A stretch of 64,000 nt of DNA from Oscillibacter sp. (GTDB taxonomy: Bacteria > Bacillota > Clostridia > Oscillospirales > Oscillospiraceae), in NCBI GenBank assembly GCA_022791135.1, contig JAAVYM010000083.1, positions 1-64,000 of the forward strand, written 5' to 3'. Numbering within the stretch: the stretch's first letter is position 1; each line of letters opens with the position of its first letter. Made by a program: the position numbers and the translations under genes. Below, piece by piece: positions 1 to 9,196 of this stretch. A model generated the notes under the pieces. It had not been told where the DNA came from. It was given only the letters and a program-made list of their open reading frames with translations, and ran no database searches.

Positions 1-981
1 AGCAAAGGAGCCTTTCGTCAGAGTGCCGGTCTTATCGAATACTACTGTTTCCGTGTAGGCCAGCGCCTCTAAGTAGTTGCTGCCCTTCACAAGAACGCCG
101 ATTTTGGACGCGCCGCCGATGCCGCCGAAGAAACTGAGCGGAATGGAGATCACCAGCGCACAGGGGCAGGAAATCACCAGGAAGGTCAGCGCCTGGTAAA
201 TCCAAATACTGAACGCCTGTCCTGTCGCCAGCGGAGGCAGGATTGCCAGAGCGAGGGCGGCGAACACCACTGCTGGCGTGTAATACCGGGCAGAGCGGGT
301 GATGAAGTTTTCCATCCGGCCCTTTTTGCCGCTGGCGTTCTCCACAAGATCGAGGATTTTCGCAAAGGTGGATTCTCCAAATTCCTTGGTGACCTGAATC
401 GTCAGGATACCCGTCTGATTGATGCACCCGCTGATAACCTCCATCCCCGCCTCCACCTCGCGGGGCATGGATTCTCCCGTTAGGGCCGAAGTGTCCAGTG
501 TGGAGCTGCCCTTGATAATTTTGCCGTCCAGCGGGATACGTTCACCGGGTTTTACAATGATCGTGTCACCGATCTGCACATTCTCTGGGTCTACTTGTAC
601 CAGCTTGCCTCCCTGTTCCATATTGGCATGGTCCGGGCGAATGTCCATCAGGCTGGTAATCGAGCGGCGGGACTTCGATACCGCATAGGACTGGAACCAT
701 TCGCCCACCTGATAGAACAGCATAACGGCCACGCCCTCGGAATGTTCTCCCAGGATCAGCGAACCGACTGTTGCGATAGTCATAAGGAAATTCTCGTCGA
801 ACACCTGACCATGCAGGATGTTGGTAGTAGCTTTCCAGACAATATCCCAGCCGATCACTCCGTAGCAGACGAGGTAAACCCCAAGCTTCGCCCAGCCCTC
901 CAAGCGGAGCAGACCACCGGCAGTGAACAGCAACCGCCGCCACGATAATGCGGGCCAACAAATGCCTTTGCTTTTTTGCCA
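1..981 (-). pseudogene. Zn/Cd/Pb-type heavy-metal P-type ATPase, frameshifted, 3' part beyond window edge
   Basis: Reading the minus strand gives a P1B-type ATPase: a short N-terminus, membrane helices, an actuator segment with TGES (in ALTGESMPREVE), the metal-site motif SCPCALV and the phosphorylation motif DKTGTLTKG just before the window edge. The start ATG (979-981) has a good AGGAAGGAG ribosome site. About 16-19 codons in, near 925-935, the frame shifts: MAKKQRHLLARIIVAAVA continues correctly only in another frame (LFTAGGLLRLEGWAKLG). Downstream of that point the frame is open to the edge with every motif intact. The family pumps Zn(II)/Cd(II) out of the cell. The HMA remnant at 1043-1272 lies just upstream on the same strand. 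A sequencing error at one base cannot be excluded, but neighbouring genes are also broken. Confidence 0.75.
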
Positions 982-1000
982 TGTTGATACTCTCCTTCCT

Positions 1001-1038
1001 GTAAAACACCGGCTACCTGACGGCAGCCGGTGTTTTAC
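1001..1038 (-). other. 14-bp perfect inverted repeat between HMA gene and ATPase
   Basis: Arms at 1001-1014 and 1025-1038 are exactly complementary (gtaaaacaccggct and its reverse complement) around a 10-nt loop. It sits between the HMA-domain remnant and the ATPase, immediately upstream of the ATPase ribosome binding site. No U-run follows on the minus strand, so it is not a canonical terminator. An mRNA processing/stability hairpin or a partial attenuator is the likelier reading. Confidence 0.6.
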
Positions 1039-1042
1039 ACAG

Positions 1043-1272
1043 TTACTCTTTGATCGTCACATCCGGCTCGATCTTCTTGATGAGCGCCGTGGCCGTGGCC
1101 AGCACGCTGTCAGACTTCTCGTCCGGGGCCTCCAGCACCATCTTCTGCCCCAAGAAGTTAACGGACACGCTGGTCACACCGTCGATCTTCTGGACAGCCT
1201 TCTGGATTTTCCGGCGCAGTGGCCGCAGTCCAGGTCTATGAGTTTAATCGTTTTGCCTTGCAGTATAGGCAT
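1043..1272 (-). pseudogene. HMA-domain metal-binding protein, frameshifted
   Basis: From ATG 1270-1272 the minus strand reads a beta-strand and then DLDCGHCA, the metal-binding loop of an HMA domain (normally GMxCxxC). The frame then breaks near 1222 and stops early. The other frame carries the rest of the ferredoxin-like fold (KIQKAVQKIDGVTSVSVNF, ...LIKKIEPDVTIKE) to a TAA at 1043-1045. Intact, it would be a stand-alone HMA protein of about 76 residues that hands metal to the ATPase just downstream. A one-base indel is the only visible lesion. Confidence 0.7.
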
Positions 1273-1476
1273 CGCAATGGGATAAGTCAATGGGGCCTGC
1301 ACCAGTATTCCCCCTTGGATTGTAAATGCACCTGATTGGATTTTTCACAGAGCAGAAAGAAATATTTTTTGGATAAAAAGCTTCGAAATGGAGCGGACAG
1401 CGGTGGAGACGACCGTTTATAATAGCCTCTGGTTAGAGCCAGTTCCCCACGAGGGAAGGGTATTGATATAAGCTAT

Positions 1477-2225
1477 ATGAAAGAAGGGATCATTTTGCGT
1501 AAGGAGCAATTTGACATTACGGGTATGACCTGCTCCGCTTGTTTGGCCAGGATGGAAAAGAGTGTTGCCAAGCTCCCCGGCATCCAGGGGGTATCTGTCA
1601 ATCTGTTGAAAACAGTATCGTAGAGTCCTGCGATAAAACCGCGTTTGATACAGGGCAAATCGTCCAAGCAGTGGAAATGGCGGGAAATGGGGCAATTTCC
1701 AAAACCGGGCAGAACAGATCCTCTACTGAACGCGATGCCGCTTTTGTCTCTACGGAGGTACTGGAAACTGCCCATAGCATTGATACTGTGGTGCTGGATA
1801 GGACCAGTACGATCAGCCAGAGCGAGCCGGCTGCAAACCGACTCATGATGAACACAACATCGCAGGCGGCGGACTGTCATGCTCCAGGGAGGCTTTGGCG
1901 GCGGAAGGCAATACGCCGCTGTTCTTTGCCCGTGCCGGGAGACTTATGGGCATAATCACGGTGGCCGGTGTTGTTAAGCCCACCGTCGCCCAGGCTAGCC
2001 GGGGGCTGTCCGGTCTCGGTATGGAGGTGGGCATGCTTACCGGGAACATTGCCAAGACTACCCGGGCCATTCAGCGTCAGGTTGGCGTGAATCGCGTGGC
2101 GGTCAAAGTATTTCCCCAGGGCAAGGAACGCGAAGTTCAGCGCTTGCAGGAGAATGGCAAAAAGGTGGCGATGATAGGAGACGGCATTAATGATGCTCCG
2201 CGCTGGCCAGCGTCCAGAAAACGGC
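1477..2225 (+). pseudogene. copA: CopA-type copper P-type ATPase, internally deleted remnant
   Basis: Pieces of a Cu(I) ATPase occur in order but in different frames. An N-terminal HMA domain with GMTCSAC stops at TAG 1621-1623. The end of that domain follows in the next frame (DTGQIVQAVEMAGNGA). Then, after loss of all membrane and actuator regions, VLETAHSIDTVVLDRTSTISQ appears, where the invariant DKTGT has become DRTST. A third frame holds the P-domain (MGIITVA.VVKPT, a degraded TGDN as TGNI, and intact GDGINDAP). The C-terminal metal helices are gone. No functional pump is possible. The copper assignment rests on the GMTCSAC domain and the csoR-like gene that follows. Confidence 0.8.
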
Positions 2226-2489
2226 GTGAAGGCCAAGCGGAGCGATGTTGTCCACGAACTGAAAATAGCAAGGGGCCAGTTAGACGGTATTCTGCAAATG
2301 ATCGCGAAAGATCGCTACTGCGTAGATATTTCCAATCAGATCATAGGGACCCGAGTTCTGCCCTAAAGTGCCAATCAGCAGATTTTGCAAGTCCATATTC
2401 GTAACTGCGTCCGGGCGGTGTTGCAGAGCGACACCGCAAATCCGAAACTGAAAGAAGCGTTGAAACTGCTGGAAAATGTGGCGCAGTAG
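2226..2489 (+). pseudogene. CsoR/FrmR-family metal-sensing repressor remnant with internal stop
   Basis: A frame from GTG 2226 reads HELKIARGQLDGILQMI..DRYCVDISNQI, the all-helical DUF156 (CsoR/RcnR/FrmR) signature, including the first metal-ligand Cys in YC.DI. An in-frame TAA at 2364-2366 interrupts it. The same frame then continues with the second half (ANQQILQVHIRNCVRAVL, with the usual His and Cys ligands) and ends at TAG 2487-2489. Such repressors bind copper or other metals and derepress the adjacent copA. It is fused directly to the truncated end of the copA relic, so a deletion probably joined them. Confidence 0.7.
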
Positions 2490-2638
2490 CACAAGGAGCA
2501 GAGAGAAATTCATCGGTTCACTACCTTTTCCTACTCCTGTTTGGATTGGAAATACTCCGTTTTGGAGCGGACAACACACCTTGATTTCGCTATACTGACA
2601 GGTGGTTAGATGTGGCTAATTTTCAAGGAGGTGCAATC

Positions 2639-4012
2639 ATGCAACAACCGCTTGATGCAAGAACAAAGCTGCTGGCCAAAAGTCCGTTTCCTCTGATGAT
2701 AGAGCTGGCGATTCCCGCCGTCCTGGGCATGGTGGTCGTGGGACTTTACAATATGATGGACTCCATCTTTGTCGGCCAGATGGTCGGGGACGTGCAGATG
2801 GGGGCTGTTTCCGTGTCCTATCCCTTTACCCTTATCAACGCCGGTTCCGCCGCCATGATTGGTGTCGGCTCAGCCTCGGCGCTGTCCCGCGCCATCGGAA
2901 AGAAAGACCAGGATACCATAAAGAAGATCATGGGCAATCTGGTCGCTGTGGTGCTTTTGATGTCCGTGGTCTACATGGTGATCGGCATGGTGTTTACCCG
3001 GCAGCTCTTGTTCCTGGCCGGGGCCGGCGACAACATCTTGACCTACGCGGAGAAATATCTGCGGATTGTATTCGCTGGCTCTTTGTTTGTGAATTTCTTT
3101 CAAAGTTCCAACATGGTTATTCGCGGAGAGGGTCAGCTCAAAAAGGCGATGACCATTATCGCCAGCGGAGCCGTCCTAAACATGATCCTTGACCCCATTT
3201 TTATCACAGGCCTCAAGCCCTACGGTATGGGCATCGAGGCGGCGGCATACGCCACGATTCTCTCCCAATTTGTCCAGGCCGCTGTAACATTGTGGTACTT
3301 CAAGAAGCAAAGCCCCCATGTGAAGATCGGGCGTATCCGCATGGATGGGACATTGTTGCCGCAAGTCCTCGCAGTTGGTATCTCCGCTCTGCTAATGCAG
3401 GTCTTGACGCTGGTGCAGCAGACCGTGATCTACCGTGTGGCCTCGGTTTATGGCGGTGAAACCTCACAAATTCTGCTGGGGGCTGCTCTGCGGTTCTGGA
3501 ACTTCTCGTTTGTCCCGCTGTGGGGCATCAGCCAAGGTTTCCAGCCCGCCGTTGGCACGAACTATGGAGCGAAAGACTATGACCGGGTGAAGAAACTGAC
3601 GGGCGTATTTATTACTGCCGCTACGGTGCTGGCCCTGTTGTTCTACATTCCGGCAGAACTGTTTCCGGACAAGGTGCTTTCCATATTCATCACAACGCCG
3701 GGTGTGGCAGCTTCGGGATCGGCCAACTTCCGTATCATGTTTAGCACCTACGTTCTGCAAGGCAGCTTCCTGATCGCCGTTACCCTGTTTCAGTCATTGG
3801 GCAAAGCAGGCAAAGCCACTTGGCTGGTGCTGTTCCGGCAGATTATCCTGTTTATTCCCCTGTGCATAGTGCTGCCGATGGTGGGCGGCATGGGTATCCA
3901 GGGGGTTTGGTTGGCGATTGCTCTGACAGATGCGCTTTTGGTCATTGTCACGATTGCTATGATGCTCTCGGAGTTTCGCAAGATGCCTGCGACCTCCGGT
4001 GTGAACAGATAG
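2639..4012 (+). CDS. MATE family efflux transporter
   Basis: A 457-residue polytopic membrane protein with about 12 predicted helices in two related halves, the normal size for the MatE/DinF superfamily. The N-terminus (LAIPAVLGMVVVGLYNMMDSIFVGQ region) and the internal PLWGISQGFQPAVGTNYGAK block are typical of the family. MATE proteins export cationic drugs and metabolites by Na+ or H+ antiport. ATG 2639 is chosen because an AAGGAGGTG ribosome site lies 6 nt upstream; an upstream in-frame ATG at 2612 lacks one. Unlike all its left-hand neighbours the gene is intact. It is probably controlled by, or functionally tied to, the AraC regulator downstream. Substrate unknown. Confidence 0.9.
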   Translation: MQQPLDARTKLLAKSPFPLMIELAIPAVLGMVVVGLYNMMDSIFVGQMVGDVQMGAVSVSYPFTLINAGSAAMIGVGSASALSRAIGKKDQDTIKKIMGNLVAVVLLMSVVYMVIGMVFTRQLLFLAGAGDNILTYAEKYLRIVFAGSLFVNFFQSSNMVIRGEGQLKKAMTIIASGAVLNMILDPIFITGLKPYGMGIEAAAYATILSQFVQAAVTLWYFKKQSPHVKIGRIRMDGTLLPQVLAVGISALLMQVLTLVQQTVIYRVASVYGGETSQILLGAALRFWNFSFVPLWGISQGFQPAVGTNYGAKDYDRVKKLTGVFITAATVLALLFYIPAELFPDKVLSIFITTPGVAASGSANFRIMFSTYVLQGSFLIAVTLFQSLGKAGKATWLVLFRQIILFIPLCIVLPMVGGMGIQGVWLAIALTDALLVIVTIAMMLSEFRKMPATSGVNR

Positions 4013-4655
4013 GGGATGCTACAAAAAAAGTATTACGCCCTCTGGCAATTCTCGCCGCCATTGGCGCCGCCGCGTGGTGGCTGTGGGATCGTGTGATTTG
4101 GGGCAGTAAGTAAGTTGTAGGAGATAAAGCGAGATAAACATTCTTGGCGCGGCCAAAAAACCGATTTTTCTGCTGCTGTGACTACTGCACTCTACTATCC
4201 ATAACGGAACCCGAAAAGCTGGGGACTTATATGTAATCTACACCGGTGGGGAGCCGATAGGGTAGAATGCTGATTGACGGGGTATTTTGCTGGAAAATGC
4301 TATAAGATATAGTGAAGCACACCAGGGCGAAATCCAGTGATCTGCAATCGCCCGTAATCAGTAGACCATCTGTGCAAGAAGTGTGATTTCTACGCGGTCT
4401 GCTGAAAGGAGACGGCAGGATACCTTTTGGAACAGCGGAAAATAGAATGCTGTGACAGTTTTTTGAAATGGGTTGGTGTCCTTTTGGACATCAGCCCATT
4501 CTGTTTGCGATGACGAATCAAATGTTGTATAATTTTATGGAGCAAAAAATCTACCAAATGGAGTGGTCTGCAATGGAGAGAAAATATATAATAAAAGAGT
4601 CAGGAATGCCTTGCCCCATCGGCTTGAAGCCACTGAAACAATGGAGAAAGAGTCT
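4013..4655. other. AT-richer intergenic stretch, no convincing gene
   Basis: Between the MATE and AraC genes. Immediately after the MATE stop another frame reads a short hydrophobic peptide (ATKKVLRPLAILAAIGAAAW...) ending at TAA 4111-4113. It has no ATG start, so it is either a tiny membrane-peptide gene with an unusual start or debris. A strong hairpin at 4467-4500 is listed separately. Nothing else recognisable is visible. Confidence 0.4.
4467..4500 (+). terminator. Hairpin, possible terminator or leader structure upstream of AraC gene
   Basis: A 15-bp stem with two G-U type mismatches (4467-4481 / 4486-4500) and a TTTT loop, followed only by CTGTTTG. The short T-run makes it a weak intrinsic terminator. 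A regulatory leader hairpin for the downstream regulator is equally possible. Confidence 0.4.
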
Positions 4656-5618
4656 ATGAGTGAAAGCCTTATTACAAACGCAAGGGGCCTGTCTGCGGCT
4701 ATCTCAAAGGACAGCGGGGGATACTGCATGGCCCATAAATTGGACTGCTCAAATGGTCTTGGGATGATGACGGTCTATCAGGTCTATCCAGGTATCCAGC
4801 TTATTTACAATGATTTTGAAGCGTCTGGATGTGAATGGGACAGTGTGATCGGAAGCAATGTTTTGGAAATCAACCATTGCCGCGAAGGACGGGTGGGAAG
4901 CCGATTATTAAGCGGTGCTTGCCTATACCTTGGTGAAGGTGATCTATCCATTCACACGATGGATAACTGTGCCCCGGAAATGTCTTTCCCGCTTCGCCGC
5001 TACTGCGGAATTACCGTAGCACTTAACTTAACATTTGTGTCAGAACATCCTCTGGAAATACTCTTGGAAACAGAAATCGATATTTCCTCTTTCAAAGAGA
5101 AATTCTGCTCCAATGGCAGTTGCTTTATTATGCGGGCCAGAGATGAGATTGAGCATATCTTTTCGGAATTGTATTCTGTACCAGATCGTTTACAGAGGCC
5201 ATATTTCAAACTAAAGGTACAGGAACTGCTTTTGTTTCTGAGCATGGTGGATGTGGCCGAGGAAAAACAGCGCGAATACTATACCTCGCCCCAAGTTGAG
5301 ATTGTGAAGGAAATCCATAAGCGGCTTATTTCTAACTTGCAGGAGCGGCCTACAATAGAGGGCCTTTCCAAAGCGTTCCTTATCAATACGTCCACTTTAA
5401 AAAACACTTTCAAGGGCGTCTATGGGCAGCCAATCGGCACATATATGAAAGGGTATCGCATCAAACGGGCGGCATCTTTGCTTCGCCAGACACAAGCTAC
5501 AATTGTGGAGATTGCAAACGAGGTTGGATATGAAAACCAGAGTAAGTTTGCCTCTGCTTTCCGGGATGTAATGAAGATCAGTCCTGCAGAGTACAGAAAA
5601 CAAAATATTAGCGAGTGA
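4656..5618 (+). CDS. AraC family transcriptional regulator
   Basis: About 320 residues. The N-terminal half is an unassigned sensing domain. The last ~100 residues form the double helix-turn-helix of AraC/XylS proteins: the first HTH around TIEGLSKAFLINTSTLKNTFK, the linker GQPIGTYMKGYRIKRAASLL and the second HTH around VEIANEVGYENQSKFASAFR, ending in the usual SPAEYR. ATG 4656 is preferred because GGAG lies 9 nt upstream; ATG 4641 or GTG 4563 in the same frame would lengthen the protein. It probably activates the adjacent MATE transporter in response to a toxic compound, which is inferred from position only. Confidence 0.88.
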   Translation: MSESLITNARGLSAAISKDSGGYCMAHKLDCSNGLGMMTVYQVYPGIQLIYNDFEASGCEWDSVIGSNVLEINHCREGRVGSRLLSGACLYLGEGDLSIHTMDNCAPEMSFPLRRYCGITVALNLTFVSEHPLEILLETEIDISSFKEKFCSNGSCFIMRARDEIEHIFSELYSVPDRLQRPYFKLKVQELLLFLSMVDVAEEKQREYYTSPQVEIVKEIHKRLISNLQERPTIEGLSKAFLINTSTLKNTFKGVYGQPIGTYMKGYRIKRAASLLRQTQATIVEIANEVGYENQSKFASAFRDVMKISPAEYRKQNISE

Positions 5619-5797
5619 ATTTAGCATATGTTTCTACCGAATATTGGGGCCGGAGAGATCGTATCATATTCCCTCTGCCCTCTACGTTTGCTTCAGTACA
5701 CCTTGCTAAAGTCCGCCTCCACGTGCGCCATAGTGCATGTGGAGGTTAATGCCAACCACCGTCCCTGCTTCGGACAAGCCTGGTAAAGTCCGGTGAT

Positions 5798-6020
5798 TTA
5801 CCGGATTTCACACTCCGGACGTTCATCCGCCGGATTGAAGATCGCGTCAAAAGAAGCGCCAAGCACGGGTATGATTGTGTAAAGCACATCGAATAATGGA
5901 TTTGCGTCTCCTTTTTCGATGCCTACAATACGGCGGGTGGAGAGCCTTCGTCAGCTCCGCTGACTGTTCCTGTGTATGGCCCTGCTCTTTTCGGACCGTC
6001 CTTAACCTCGTTCCGCCTCT
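5798..6020 (-). pseudogene. XRE-type helix-turn-helix regulator remnant
   Basis: The minus strand reads LRTVRKEQGHTQEQSAELTK in one frame, the first helices of a Cro/CI HTH. After a frameshift within the recognition helix it continues as RIVGIEKGDANPLFDVLYTI and GASFDAIFNPADE, a typical XRE ending, to TAA 5798-5800. The upstream start cannot be placed. Such small regulators are common cargo of gut integrative elements, which fits the sigma-factor and integrase relics to the right. Confidence 0.65.
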
Positions 6021-6584
6021 TACTAAGACTTCGTCCCGAGTAATTTTTCACCTCAACTGTATTGAATGGTTCAGATAGCGTGATTTGAATTCCTATACGC
6101 TTCTGACTACCATGCAATATAATTCCGGTTCCGATCAGACTGTTCAGGAAACATAGTTTTGGGAGACTGCAAAAAAAGGCAGCACCACAGAACACTTCTG
6201 TGCGCTCAAACACCATAGCCGCCGTTTTGGGAGATGGCTATGGTGTTTTTGTTTTATATGGCGGGCTGTTTTGCCAGTTCTTGATAGGTGATCTGTTAAA
6301 AGAACTTTGCGTGTGGTACGTCTCATTTCACCTATCAACCAGAACGATACCTGCATATAAGCAAGAATTATTATTCTGATACCTGTCCTTCTGCTCTGTG
6401 GAATCTTACGGAAAAAAGTCAGCTCCGGCGGGTGTCGCTCTCTACCTGGTCTCCAGTTCGATTGTCGATGCACAGACTCCTTAAACGAAATGGAGGAATT
6501 TATGTTTGACGTTACAAGCGAATTTGCTTTGAACAAAATTGACCCAGGCGCTATCGCAGCAAGAGCGTCACCAGTTTATATATC
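6021..6584. other. Non-coding/degraded stretch of the eroded element
   Basis: No reading frame here has recognisable family features. It holds the terminator at 6207-6256 and a start-like segment at about 6490-6540 (a ggaggaattt ribosome-site-like sequence followed by ATGTTTGACG) that runs into stops and may be the degraded 5' end of the sigma-factor relic. Confidence 0.4.
6207..6256 (+). terminator. Rho-independent terminator
   Basis: Arms at 6208-6220 and 6236-6248 (aaacaccatagcc / ggctatggtgttt) enclose a 15-nt loop, and T-rich sequence (gtttttgtttt) follows on the plus strand. No intact plus-strand gene ends just before it, so it is probably a relic of the mobile element. Confidence 0.7.
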
Positions 6585-7026
6585 CGATTGACTTGTGCGG
6601 ATTTTGCCAGTGAGAAGGAATTCCTCCACTGGAAGCTCTGGCCCGATGGTGACTACTACGACGATGAAAAGAACAGAGGCAGTTTCTATGACAACAGTAA
6701 CCGTTTGGCCCCTGGTGGACACGCTAGGAGCAGTTCCCTCCATTGAGACGGAAATTCTTTCCATAATGGATGCCGCCGGGGCCAGCGCAGAGCGGAGCAG
6801 ACTCGGAGGACCGTTGCCCTGATCAGACAGCTCAAAAGCTGCCTGACCAAAACGCAGTACCGACATCTGTGGAGGTTCTATGCTTAAAAATAAACGTGAC
6901 CACCATTGCCAGGGCAAAGGGTATTTCAAAAGCGAGTGCATCCAGGTCTATCAGTGCCGCGCTGAAAAATATTTCTGCTTTTCCAGGAAGGAGGCGGAAA
7001 CCGGTGACAAACACCCCTCTTTTTTA
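6585..7026 (+). pseudogene. ICE-type sigma-70-like factor remnant
   Basis: In pieces and different frames the plus strand carries CADFASEKEFLHWKLW plus an acidic spacer, then ALIRQLKSCLTKTQYRHLW and finally TTIARAKGISKASASRSISAAL, a sigma-4-like helix-turn-helix. This arrangement matches the small sigma-factor-like proteins encoded on Tn916/Tn1549-related conjugative elements of gut Firmicutes. At least two frameshifts and internal stops make it non-functional. It supports the view that this region is a dying integrative element. Confidence 0.6.
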
Positions 7027-7639
7027 TAATAGGCGAAAGGTGTGTTTCCCCATCACCTTCAAGAACCTTCAAAATTGAATACACAGTATTGCGGGGACAA
7101 AACCCATATGAACAGAGGCAAAAGGCGCGCCGCCAAGACACCCGCTTTAAGAGGTGAACAGACAAGCTGGCCGAGCGGTCTATGCATGCTTTCAACAGAC
7201 TCTGGCAGGCCGGAACGGGACGGCAGCATGGGGAATGATGATACTTGCTTGCGCTCGTCCACAGATTTGAGATGGAATCCTGCGGCGTGCGTTCAGAACG
7301 GCGCTACGTAATTATGAAAGCTGTACCAACAACGGCCTGTGATATCCCCTCGCCGGGAGTGCGTGGCAAACACGGCATGTTTGAAACGGCCGCGGCTCTC
7401 CGTTATAATGTGACTATCACATTACGGCAGTGACCTTTGCCGTTATCGAACGGAGTAAAGCTTTTATATCGAGGACGTCAACGGCAAGTACAAGCGGAAA
7501 ACCGTCGCCGCCGGCCGTCTGCAAGTTTACGTGGACCGATCGAGCTTCGGCGGCACAAATTATGACGGTATAGCGGTCAAGACTCTGAGTGCTGGATGCA
7601 TCTGCTTGTATGTTGCCATCCATCAAAATTCCTCCCGTT
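7027..7639. other. Degraded element DNA without recognisable gene
   Basis: Only short frames occur. One around 7455-7570 reads YIEDVNGKYKRKTVAAG and could be debris of an element gene, but I cannot assign it. The integrase relic begins to be readable near 7640. Confidence 0.4.
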
Positions 7640-8372
7640 TTGTGGTTTCCCAAGTGCCTGATTACATTCAATCCTATGCAGTATGTGGTCCGCCGGCCCA
7701 AGAACGATTCCACGCTCCTTCCCATCCAGATGCCTATTGCACCGGACTTCGGATTGGCGAAGTCCATGCAATGACGTGGCAGGACATTGATCTGAAAAAA
7801 GTGTTTGCCGGTCCGCCGCAGTATGTACTACAATGGGACAAGGCATAAGCTGGAGGCCGGGGCCACCAAACGAAATAAAATCCGAACCATGGACTTTTGC
7901 AACACGCTGGCTGAAATTCTGCGGCAGGTGAGGCAGGAGCAGGCTCGGAACAGTCTGAAATATGAGGCGCTCTACCGGCTTAATTATTGCAAAGAGGTCA
8001 AGGAAAAGAACCGCACCTATTATGAGATCTATATGCTGCCCAGGGCGTAGGCCACACTGGAGATGAATTTTTGTATGTCCCTATCCTGACGGGGCCATTG
8101 AATCCCCCAGCAATGTCGGCCTGATATGCCGGAGAGCCAAAGAAAAGGTTCCAGGTCTGAAGGACTTCCATTTCCACACGCTGCGTCCCCCCCCCTTCGC
8201 CGGTCGTCTTCTCTCCTATGGCGCGGTTTCCGAAGATGTGCAGGAGCTGTAGGGGTACTCGGATGTTAATGCGACTATGAACGTCTACGCCTACGCCACC
8301 AGAGAGGCAAAGCATTCCAGCGCAAGGCTTCTGGACAAGGTGGTGAACGGCGGCTGGCGATTTTCCCCTTAA
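7640..8372 (+). pseudogene. Tyrosine recombinase (integrase) of an integrative element, multiply broken
   Basis: Fragments in successive frames recapitulate a phage/ICE tyrosine integrase: YCTGLRIGEVHAMTWQDIDL (the TGLRxGE block holding the first catalytic Arg), then RKHKLEAGATKRNKIRTM-type strands (here RHKLEAGATKRNKIRTMDF), DFHFHTLR (the HxLR block), a degraded region where LGHxxxxxT should be (GYSDVNATMNVYA) and the ending HSSARLLDKVVNGG before TAA 8370-8372. The catalytic Tyr region survives as MNVYAYA. Several frameshifts and a stop after VQEL are visible. No intact att repeat or tRNA target is visible nearby. Confidence 0.75.
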
Positions 8373-8586
8373 GTTTTTCATCAGAGAGAAATCAAGGGAA
8401 AAGGACAAGCGAACAAGCCTTAAAGCCCCCTGAAAACACTGGGTTTTCGGGCGATAGCGGCCTTATTGATTGACAATTTCCGATTTAATATTCTGATTAT
8501 AGTGCGGCTATCTCTTCGCTTCAATCTGCGATTCGTGAAATTGCTGGCATAGGAAGTTATAAATATTTCACATGGAGGGATGAAGC

Positions 8587-8991
8587 ATGAAGACAAAAGT
8601 TCCTTTGAAGGAACTGGTGGGGAGGAAAATAATATATGCGGTACTCCTTGTTTGCTATTACTGGATGTGGGCCAGGCGGGATTGGCATGATTACTATGAA
8701 ACCATTCAGAATATGGTTTTCGTTTTTACCGCCGTATTTTTTGCATTGCAGGCAAACCGCATTCACAAGTATAGCAAGGAGGAGAAAGATGAGCTGGCGA
8801 TTCAAAATCTACGCAGGACCGATGCGATTGCCTTGAAGATTATGGTAGCTGCGGTGAGCATGATTGCCATTGCAGACGGTGTGGCATTTATAGACGGAAG
8901 AATGGCGGGCTATGCACTGGTCGGAACGGTCTTTGCATTAGCGGTGATACGATTTATAATATTTTGCGTGATGGACAGCAAGGGAGTCTGA
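8587..8991 (+). CDS. Small membrane protein paired with XRE regulator
   Basis: 134 residues with about four hydrophobic segments (roughly residues 12-30, 40-58, 80-98 and 107-127) and a charged loop (HKYSKEEKDELAIQN) in the middle. It resembles the DUF2178-like membrane proteins commonly encoded next to a tiny XRE regulator in Firmicutes, but the family name is uncertain. ATG 8587 follows a GGAGGGATG-type ribosome site. Its TGA lies one base before the ATG of the regulator, so the two are co-translated. The role is unknown; the pair may sense a membrane-active compound. It is intact at the right edge of the degraded element. Confidence 0.8.
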   Translation: MKTKVPLKELVGRKIIYAVLLVCYYWMWARRDWHDYYETIQNMVFVFTAVFFALQANRIHKYSKEEKDELAIQNLRRTDAIALKIMVAAVSMIAIADGVAFIDGRMAGYALVGTVFALAVIRFIIFCVMDSKGV

Positions 8992-8992
8992 T

Positions 8993-9196
8993 ATGGGCCT
9001 GAAAACGAAGGTCAAGGAATATCGGGAAAGAGCGGGACTAAAGCAAAGCGAATTAGCCGAACTGGTTCATGCAAGGCGTGAAACGATGGTACACCTGGAA
9101 AATGGGAGGTATAATCCATCGCTGAAGCTCGCAATGGATATTGCAAAAGTTTTTCACGTGACGGTGGAAGAACTGTTTGTGTTTACAGATGGATGA
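8993..9196 (+). CDS. Small XRE family transcriptional regulator
   Basis: 67 residues made almost entirely of one Cro/CI helix-turn-helix: VKEYRERAGLKQSELAELV, then ARRETMVHLENGRYNPS as the recognition region and LKLAMDIAKVF, with a short FTDG tail. Such stand-alone HTH proteins (YozG/YgzD-like) usually autoregulate an operon with the upstream membrane protein. It starts one base after that gene's stop. It has no ligand domain, so any sensing would have to come from the partner. Confidence 0.9.
   Translation: MGLKTKVKEYRERAGLKQSELAELVHARRETMVHLENGRYNPSLKLAMDIAKVFHVTVEELFVFTDG

Noticed and set aside
900-1000. Programmed ribosomal frameshift in the heavy-metal ATPase
   Set aside because: No slippery heptamer or downstream pseudoknot is visible and the neighbouring genes are also broken, so mutation or sequence error is simpler.
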